Assembly: GCA_014529385.2 (NCBI GenBank) | Contig: CM043960.1 | Location: 29,419,396 to 29,483,395, forward strand | Length of the DNA: 64,000 nt | DNA from: Adiantum capillus-veneris | Lineage: Eukaryota; Streptophyta; Polypodiopsida; Polypodiales; Pteridaceae | Reading direction: 5' to 3' | In this document: positions 56,065 to 64,000 of the stretch, in pieces | How positions within the stretch are numbered: position 1 is the stretch's first letter | How the letters are laid out: each line of letters opens with the position of its first letter | Program-made: the position numbers and the translations under genes | Notes under the pieces: model-generated | Database searches by the model: none | Seen by the model: only the letters and a program-made list of their open reading frames with translations | Told to the model about the DNA's origin: nothing

Positions 56065-56249
56065 TTTAGAACACCCAAGAGGATAAGAGTTACTTATCTT
56101 GTAGGTTTTCTGCATACGAGTCTCTGATGGAACCCCCCTGAAGGCACATGTTCTGTTTGAAGGCTTTTGTATTCTTATCTGGTTAATATAAATTCTCTCG
56201 ATTCACAATTGTGACTATGACAAAAAAAAAAAGAAAGAAATATCCACTC
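56044..56249 (+). mobile_element. Short retroposon 2 inserted at the same target
   Basis: The insert 56,065-56,230 (166 bp) ends CACAATTGTGACTATGAC plus an A run. Its left duplication is the right duplication of retroposon 1 (56,044-56,064). Its right one (56,231-56,249) differs by a 2-base deletion. Confidence 0.75.
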
Positions 56250-56551
56250 TAAGTATCAACCATGGTAAGAAAATTTCTTATATTTGGGGGGATTTTTACA
56301 ACTTGGGGATTGAACTTGGGTCATTGTGTACATCGTACACACATAAACACTATGAAATAAAAGCAATTGTTGGATTTGGCAAATTGAAGAAACTCCTTGT
56401 CCTTTGGAGAAATCTCCTTGTAAATCAAGAGGTTCTTTTCTTCGATTTCCCATGATAAAATCGTTCGTGTGCTTTTGCAAGAAACAAACCATATGATATT
56501 TGTGAAATTTTAAGAGATTTGAATTATTTTTTTGCGGTTGCGGTAGGGGTC

Positions 56552-56862
56552 GCGGTAAGGGTAGAATGTGGCCTTTCACACATTCATACCAAAGGAGATG
56601 GATGCGAATTCCCAATGGCATTTCATTTGCTTCCAAATGGCAAGGGTAGAATGTGGGTTGCGGCAAGGGTAGAATGTGGCCTTTCACACATTCATACCAA
56701 AGGAGATGGATGCGAATTCCCAATGACATTTCATTTGCTTCCAAACGGCAAGGGTAGAATGTGGGTCGCGGCAAGGGTAGAATGTGGCCTTTCGCACATT
56801 CATACCAAAGGAGATAGATGCGAATTCCAATGGCATTTCATTTGCTTCCAAACGACATCAGG
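56552..56862. repeat. 108-bp tandem repeat, 2.9 units
   Basis: Units start at 56,552, 56,660 and 56,768, each with GGTAGAATGTGGCCTTTC near the start, and differ at only a few positions. Since 108 is a multiple of three, the array leaves open frames on both strands (a 36-residue repeat), but nothing else supports a gene. Confidence 0.95.
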
Positions 56863-56968
56863 AATCGAACTAGAATCTATAGGCATAGAGTTTCCATTGA
56901 CAATTTGGCGTTTTATTTTCTAGCTTAATGTCTTAATACCTAAAGTGGAAATTATTTATTAAAGTATA

Positions 56969-57412
56969 CAAGGGAAAACTACCAAAATACCTCTCTAATT
57001 TGTGGAAATTTTCAAAATATCCCTAAAACTTCAAAAATTTTCAAAATACCTTTGTATCTATTTTGGTTGGATTGTTAAAGATTTTGTAATCTATATTCCT
57101 TTTCGACAATTGAGATCGTTTTTTGAGTGCTTAGCATGTTGTTTGTCACAAATTACCTTAAAAAAAAAAAAACAATTATGTCTAAAATTAATGAAGCAAT
57201 TCATCTCCAAAGCTTACATAACCCGCTCAAATTCTAGTTTTATCATCTTGTATTCATAGACAATAGTCTTCTTATGAAAAGCGTAATCTCACAACCAGGA
57301 GTATTTTGGGAAGTTCGGCAAATTTGAAGGGCATTTTGGGAATTTATGACATAATATTAGGAGTACTTTGGGAATTTTTGAAATTTGAGGGGTATTTTGC
57401 TAATTTTCCCAT
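56969..57412. mobile_element. MITE-like element with long imperfect terminal inverted repeats
   Basis: The left end GGGAAAACTACCAAAATACC is matched by the right end read in reverse complement (GGGAAAATTAGCAAAATACC), and similarity continues with gaps for about 90 bp. Each arm is itself built of 25-30-bp CAAAATACC-type units. AGTATA flanks both sides (56,963-56,968 and 57,413-57,418) as a possible target duplication. The 440-bp body has no transposase, so it is non-autonomous. The superfamily is not certain. Confidence 0.65.
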
Positions 57413-57594
57413 AGTATAATAATCTCTATAATAAAGTTCCGGCCGGTAATCGTTTAAGACGAAGCCCAAATTTTGAGGTGCACAAACAAGAGATATTTAA
57501 GCAGAAATATAACTGCCACTATTTTCAAAAGATTACTATACAGTAATCTCCCTCCTAGGTTATGGTCTAGACTCTAGACAGATTAGAGTAGCTG

Positions 57595-57597
<3 letters not shown>

Positions 57598-57639
<42 letters not shown>

Positions 57640-57640
57640 T
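57598..57640. repeat. (CT)n(CA)n microsatellite upstream of the STICHEL-like gene
   Basis: About 28 bp of CT followed by about 14 bp of CA. It lies 200 bp upstream of the start codon. Confidence 0.95.
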
Positions 57641-57758
57641 CATGAGAGCCTGTGAGGCTTCTATTGTTGCCTCCTCACAGAGATTCGCCTTGGGGATGGC
57701 GTTATTGAATTGACAGTTTCTCTGTCTAGTGCAATATAATTTTATTTCTGTTTCTGTG

Positions 57759-57761
<3 letters not shown>

Positions 57762-57800
<39 letters not shown>
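57762..57800 (+). promoter_or_regulatory. Pyrimidine (TC)n tract in the likely promoter/5' UTR
   Basis: A 39-bp TC run ends 38 bp before the start codon. Such Y-patch/CT runs are common near plant transcription starts and in 5' UTRs. A role here is inference from position only. Confidence 0.5.
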
Positions 57801-57802
<2 letters not shown>

Positions 57803-57838
57803 GTGTAACCGTAGGATGTGTTGAATTCAGCCCTCGCA

Positions 57839-60800
57839 ATGCAAGAGAAGTTGGGCGCAAGTGCAAGTAGAAGAGGCAAGCTTGCAGCTGTCGCAGCTCC
57901 AACTATCTCTTCTCTTAACAGAGTTCGATCCGCCACTTCCACAGTGAGCTCATCGTCTCCGACTACATCAAAGCGGGCTACTTCTACACACAGACAAACT
58001 CAATCTGCCCCTCATCAAGAAAATAATGGGCGCCCCCTATCCTCCACATCCACCTCCAAACAACTGCCCTTACAGACCTCTGCTAGTCCGGGCTCCTGGA
58101 AAGTGATCAACTCTCAAGCTCACTCTCCGAATTCCAACAAACTCAGCCACTCCCAAGCCTCCCTCGACTGCAGCATGGCCTCTTCAGCTAGCAGAATGCC
58201 CAAATCCCTTTCGGACAAGCCCAATCAGCAGCCAACTAACTCCAAAAGAGCTTCTAATGAAGCCAAATCAACAGAGACTCTTCCGCGAAGAAGACCTGTC
58301 TCTTCATCTCAGCCCAAGAAGGTGATCAAAGATGCCTCTCCTGCTTTTGTCAATAAGAAAGCTTCACAGAGCTCTAATGAAGTTAAGCAAGGCAACAGAG
58401 AGAGAAGCACATCAAGAGGCCAGCTTAGTGGAGAACCTTCCAACAAGATTAGGAGAGAAAAGGTTGGAGTAAGAGGCAGGAGAAGAGGGTACCATGTTAC
58501 CGATCTTCCGTCAAGAAGAAGGGCTCTCACTCATCGAGGGCACGCTTCAAAACGAGATATTCAGCTAAGAAGGAACTCTCTTGATGATATCTCGTCTCCC
58601 TATCCCTTGCTTAACTTGGAAGATTATCTTAAACAACGAGGTCCCGGCAGAAAAGATGTGACTCAGATTGTAGAAGACATGGAGTCCCCAAATTCTCATC
58701 TGGGCCGTGTGCAAAGGCCCAACATGATGATTAAAAACCAGAGGTTAGTGTTTGTGGGTGAGCCACCCTCCCAGCTTGTAGATATCAGCTTAAAGGATCG
58801 GCGCCTTCTTGCCAAGTTCTCAGTGCACACCTATGTATCTGCAGATGAAGCGGATGACGCTGCGAATCATTTCATTTCCGATAGCTCGTGCCATGGCATG
58901 CCGCTGCAATGGCCGGCCACTCATCGCACATCCAAGAATGAGAGCTTGCTACATTATGCAGGAAGTTGTTTCAATGTGTCAAGAAGACGTGTGGGAGGCA
59001 GAAGAAGTCAGGCTGCTTACATGTACAATTCGGAGAGATCATTTTCTTCTTTTGGTTCAGACACAGAAATGGCTCCTTTGATGACAGAACCCGAGCCTTT
59101 TCATGAGTTTAGCGATGATGAAAGTGTTTCATCTGTGGCATTGGAAGAGCAAAAACCCCAATATGTAGGCGACCTCACTTACAATGGGTACAGGGATATA
59201 CATTCCAACAATGGTGAACTTACATTCAATGCCCACAAGGACATACATACGAATGAGGATTCTTCCATTGTGCAGAACCTTGCAATAAAAAAACCAAGAG
59301 ATATGGCTGGCAAGCACAGAAGCATAAGCCAGAAGTACCGGCCCAAGTCCTTAAAGGATCTTCTTGGGCAGAAAATAGTGGCAGAGTCTTTGTCAAATGC
59401 TATTTTGAGAAGCAAGATAGCTCCTGTCTATCTCTTTTATGGACCCAGAGGGACAGGCAAGACGTCGGCGGCAAAGATTTTTACATCTGCTATGAATTGT
59501 TTGTCAATAGAAGAACTCCGGCCTTGCGGGCTGTGCAAGGAGTGCACCTCTTTCAATGCGGGTACCAATTACAATGTGAAGGAAGTGGATGCAGCCGCAA
59601 ACAATGAGATTGAGAGCATGAAGATCCTGCTCAAGCATCTTTGTCTACCTCCGTCAGTGTCACGTTACAAGGTTTTCATAATGGATGACTGCCACATGCT
59701 AACATTGGAGGCATGGAATACTCTTTTGAAGAGTCTGGAGGAACCGCCTGAATATGTGGTGTTTATACTTATCACAACGAATCTGGAGCAGCTCCCAAGA
59801 GCTGCCATTTCTCGCTGTCAAAAATTCATGTTCAATAGGGTCAAGGATGCAGACATAGTCTTCAGGCTAAAGAAGCTTGCACAGCAAGAGAAAGTGGAGA
59901 TTGATGTGGATGCGTTGCGTTTCATTGCTGCTCAGTCGGATGGCTCACTTCGAGATGCAGAAATGATGCTTGATCAGCTCAGTCTTCTAGGCAAGAAAGT
60001 CACTCTAGATATAGTGCGAGAAATGGTAAGATGCTTGCCTTCGTAATAAGGTATCCTTTTGAAGGGCATCGATGACTGCTGCAATCCTGCTTGTTTTGTT
60101 TAACTTTACATCACATTGATGGTCAGATTTGGCAATGGGTCAAATGTGGCTGCACCTGGAGCTCTAAATACAAATCCCTGTACCAACTCTATGATAGTTT
60201 TGTAAAGAAGTTTACTAGATCGGCAATTGCACTTCATAATTTGCTACTGTGCACAGATGGTAGCTTCTCTCTTTTCTTTACTATGTTTTGAATGATTGAA
60301 AAGCCAGGCCAGCCTTGTTACACAAAATTTATGCCTGGGGTGCACCTCTGGTCGAAGGCTAGTAGGTCTTCACAAGAAATGGTATTATATTGGAACAAAG
60401 GCAAAAGACTAGCATCAAAATGAAAGAGTGAGAGGGGTATTTGATTTTTTTTTTTTTGGGAAGGGAGGGGGGGAGGGGCATCACGTGAATGTATACACAA
60501 GCATAAACAGGATTATAAGGTTAATACTTGAGGGTTTGCGATCACTTTGTTCGATTTTTCCTCGCAAGATATCTCTTTTGTATGAACTGTGACACCTTCA
60601 TAACAAGTTTGTTTCATGTAGGTGGGATTAATTCCTGAGGATGACCTTATCAGCCTTCTCGAGATGGCGTTATCTTCAGATACTGTGAACACAGTGAACA
60701 CCATCCGGGAGCTAATGGGATCTGGTGTTGAGCCTTTAGCTCTTGCTTCACAGCTGGCTACGCTGATTACTGATATTCTTGCTGGAAGATGTCAACTTGC

Positions 60801-63156
60801 AAAGTGTTCAGGAATGAAAGGTGAGGACAGACTTTGTTAGTAACCGCTTTGCAATTTTAAAAGTGTATTGGCACCATTATACACACCACACTATTTTACA
60901 GGTCCTAAAACACTAAGAAGCTATAGTGTTGTTTAATGCTGGTTCGTTCTGGATTGGAGAACTTAAGACAGATTCTTTCAGATATCGTATTTCAGATTTA
61001 AGTATCACTGTGAGTTGGAAACGCATTCAGAAATCATTCTTCTGCTCAATGCATTTTGTGGTGAGAGTTATCGCGGTTTTCTGAGGCTGAATTTGTATCT
61101 GATTAGAGGGCTACAATTCAAGTCTTGTATTTAAAAAAGATGCCCTTGAGTTTTGATTTTCAATGCATATATGCCTCATTAAAGTCTTATATCTAAAAAA
61201 GTATTGTAGATAGAGGCTTGGCATAGAATGGAAAGAAGGATCTGTAGGGTTGGAGAAGAAGGCGCTTGTGGGAAAACAAGCCAGCCACTAATTGAACTTT
61301 TGCCTCTGGATGCATTGCACTCATTTGCAAAATTATGTGTGAACATTGATTGGTATGCTGTTGTGTTGTCTTTCAGTGAGGAAAGATGAGCAAGATAAGC
61401 TGCAACAAGCCTTGAAGGTCCTTTCAGACTTGGAAAAGCAACTTCGCTCTTGTAGCGACCGCACTACCTGGTTGACAGCAGCCTTTTTGCAACTTGCAAG
61501 CAACAACTCTCACCCATCTAGCTCACGGGGCACGAGTGTAGCTCAGAGTCCTGCAGCATTCCTGAACACAAGTGAGAGAGAGACTCTGAATTTTGACGGT
61601 GCTGCTCGAAGGTATTCTTGGGGGGGTAAAGAGAAGTGGGATGTACATGACCTGTTGCAAATGGACCTTCAGCAAGAACACTCTCAATGCGAGAATAGCT
61701 CTGGACTGTATATGGACAATAGAATATATCCTTGTGATCATTCCCCCCAGTCTGTTACTTCAATTGATGAGAAGGCAGTCTGCAAATTGCAAGGTAGGAC
61801 AGCGCGAGACACACCCGACGACAACTGCAGTACCTTAAGCCCATGCTCAATGAATGAGATCTGGCAGAAAGTTGTATATGGGAGTTCTTCCAATGGGCTC
61901 AAGCAGCTTCTTCAAGGGGAAGGCAAACTTGTCTCCCTTTCTATAGCAGAAGGTAAGCAGTGCTATCTTTAATGAGGTGGAATTGAATGTGAGTGTGTGT
62001 TCAGATACATAGTTTGGGAGATAACACTGAAAGATGTGCATGACTGGCAGGTTTTGCCATTGCCTGCCTTGAGTTCAGATCTCGTGAGCACAAGAGTATG
62101 GCAGAAAGACTCAAACAGAATATCTCACATGCCTTCCAGAAAGTTCTTTTATGCCCAGTCAAAGTCGAGATCAGCCTATCAACTTCACAAGGGTGTGGCG
62201 ACTTTGCCTGCGGAGGAGCTGAGCAGGTGATTTCAATACACTCCGAACACCACAGCAAGCACATGCTTTTGGATCATGAAAATGAGTGCCAGCATGAGCA
62301 AACAGGAGCAAGAGGAGCCTCTTTCAGAAAGTCATCTTTCAGGAACATGGAATTTGCATCATCAAGTCCAAGGTGTCATGAGTCGGAACATAAGAAGTTA
62401 GTGCAGAGCATTGATGCAGACATCCGTGCATATAGTAAGAGAAGCGCTGACACATCTCTCCAAAACCTTCAAGTATATAAAGGGCCTGGAGAGTCTACCG
62501 TATATACGCATCATGATGGTATGGGTGATGGGTATGCAAGTGAGCACCAGAAATCTAAAGAACAAAAAAATCCCTTTGATGAGCCAAGGTTTTCTGCCTC
62601 CCTACGATGGAGCGACACAAGGGAGGAGATGGAATATAGCTCGTGAGTACACCTACTTCACCCTTGGATTCAATTGACCAAAATGGGTACTTGGAGAGAC
62701 ATTTGATCAACTGTCTATGTGCTTGACATTTGCAGAGACTCTGATATGGATGGAAGGTATGCTCCGGGTCTTTTATGCTGGAAGGGAACGCGGATAAAAG
62801 ATGACAGGGTAAGTGTGCACATAATTTTATGTGTTGTTGGAATTTGGTGCAGCATTCTAGGTCAAGATCTTGTGAATGGGGAACACAAGAGATAAAGCAG
62901 GTTTTATCCTGCATATAGATAGAGTGTGTGTGTGTGGCCATGTGCATATGTAACTATGTGCCCATGTGGCGATTACGTGCATGGGCTGTTTATGGTTGGT
63001 TGTGGATACCATTACTCAAGTGTCAGAGCATTACTCAGGCTAGAGTATTTGTCCGTTTTTATCTTGTAGGGAAAGCACCATGTGCTGAGAAGAAGAAGAG
63101 CAAGGTTCTTGCTCAGGCTGGTGCCTTGTGCAAAAGAAGGTGAGGATCAAAGATAA
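57839..63156 (+). CDS. STICHEL-like protein (DNA polymerase III gamma/tau-like AAA+ domain)
   Basis: Plant STICHEL-type protein; Arabidopsis STICHEL controls trichome branching. Its AAA+ region resembles bacterial clamp-loader gamma/tau subunits, but the plant protein is not thought to replicate DNA. Six exons join in frame: 57839-60025, 60622-60820, 61377-61952, 62051-62642, 62736-62808, 63070-63156 (1,237 aa). The start is the first Met after an in-frame TAG at 57,812. Residues 1-480 are Ser/Arg-rich. Then come QKYRPKSLKDLLGQ, Walker A GPRGTGKT (535-542), zinc Cys C-x8-C-x2-C-x2-C (554-569), Walker B FIMDDCH (Asp616-Asp617 where bacterial proteins have Asp-Glu), sensor ITTN and the ISRC arginine-finger motif. 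A segment after GFAIACLEFRSREHK is shared with the family. Exon 6 is the least certain; it gives a basic end including RLVPC. All introns are GT-AG. Confidence 0.9.
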
Positions 63157-64000
63157 GGACAGTTGCTAAAGTCTGGATGCTGTGTCGGCTGCAACATTAG
63201 ATAACGTTGCAATGAAGGCCCTTGCCACAACATGACAAAAGGAAAGTGTTCATGTATGCTGAGTGGTGGCAAGTCAAGCGGGATTTTGCAGCAAGGGAAG
63301 GAGGCATCGGTGCTGTCTTCGACAGTGGCAGAGCACATAGAATTGCTTTGCCCAAGGTCTTAGCTTTAGCATGGCATGATGAGAGCAATGCAGGTCATTG
63401 CATGGTAACAGAGCCATTTTAACTCTGACATGGCAGCAATATGAGCCATTGCATTGTGGCAAGCCCTTAATAAATTGTGACAGAATCCCATGTCATTGTA
63501 CTATAGCAAGGTTTTGCCTACTACGCACATCATGCATCAAATGAGAGTCAATTCTTAATTTTGTATGTAAACATAAGTGTATGCCATTGAGACCTGAGAG
63601 TCCAACATTCTTTTTGTATCATTACTACCGACTACTTAATGCCAATTTTTTCCTGCTTGCATCAATTCTATTACTCTTGTACTGGTTCCTTTCTCCGTTT
63701 TTGGGGTTTGAAGCTGATCCCTTAGCTTTCTATTGTTGATGGCATAGGCTAATTATGATGGCGTTTGGTTTTGACAGCTATCAAAGGGCGAATTCAATAA
63801 GAGAGTCTCTTTTTTGTATCATGCCACATGGTTTGGCAGGGACAGTGCATGCATAGATTGGTGGGTTATGTGCAACTTGATCCGAAGCTACATTGCTTTT
63901 CAAAAGTGTATAGGTCAATAGGACCATAAGCACTAGAGATGGAGCACAGGAATATCCTTGGTCCTTGGATGGGGACTCAGCTAATGCAGTAAACACACTG
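63157..64000 (+). other. 3' UTR and downstream sequence of the STICHEL-like gene
   Basis: No further gene is recognised to the window end. An AATAAA polyadenylation-type hexamer lies at 63,469-63,474, about 310 bases after the stop codon. Confidence 0.5.

Noticed and set aside
56256-56923. Open frames of 134 and 172 aa across the 108-bp repeat
   Set aside because: They exist because the repeat length is a multiple of three. There are no domains, no splice context, and both strands are equally open.
57818-57838. GTG start for the STICHEL-like protein
   Set aside because: GTG is not a normal start in plant nuclear genes. The first in-frame ATG after the upstream stop is at 57,839.

Overview
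The window is nuclear DNA of a land plant with a large, repeat-rich genome. The evidence is GT-AG introns, layered plant-type LTR retrotransposons with tRNA primer sites, (CT/GA)n microsatellites, and two single-copy plant genes. I lean towards a fern or other seed-free plant, because a DDE-type transposase relic at 14.9-16.3 kb resembles sequences I associate with such genomes. That lineage guess is weak.

Only two ordinary genes are visible, both on the + strand. At 9,338-12,017 lie the last eleven coding exons of a three-RRM RNA-binding protein, related to the plant At4g36960 / animal DAZAP1-hnRNP type, with a long Tyr/Gly/Ala/Ser-rich linker. Its first coding exon is not found. At 57,839-63,156 is a complete six-exon gene for a STICHEL-like protein, with an AAA+ domain like the bacterial DNA polymerase III gamma/tau subunit; the model gives 1,237 aa.

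Most of the rest is mobile DNA. (1) 303-8,049: a decayed Ty3/gypsy chromovirus on the - strand (element A), with 5' LTR, tRNA-iMet-type primer site, gag, protease, RT, RNase H, integrase, chromodomain-like tail and polypurine tract. (2) 13.1-17.2 kb: a Ty1/copia integrase scrap, a DDE transposase relic and an 800-bp array with a 10-bp unit. (3) 17.1-44.0 kb: a retrotransposon nest. A gypsy gag fragment (G) is split just upstream of its start by a non-coding LTR element (C, 18,147-36,071). C contains a full gypsy element (B, 19,113-32,901), whose gag contains a nearly intact copia element (E, 24,644-29,815, target duplication GCTAG). The 3' LTR of C is cut by a further LTR element (D, from 36,072) with a tRNA-Asp-type primer site and no recognisable pol. 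(4) 44.0-46.5 kb: a copia element (F) with good gag and integrase that ends before RT, exactly where the LTR of D is interrupted. (5) 46.6-47.4 kb: an inverted copy of part of C.

From 47.4 to 57.6 kb the DNA is mostly non-coding, with low-complexity tracts, short 5'-truncated retroposons with target duplications, a 108-bp tandem repeat and a MITE-like element just upstream of the STICHEL-like gene.

All exon boundaries were read by eye from splice signals, frame continuity and family knowledge. LTR identities are hand estimates.
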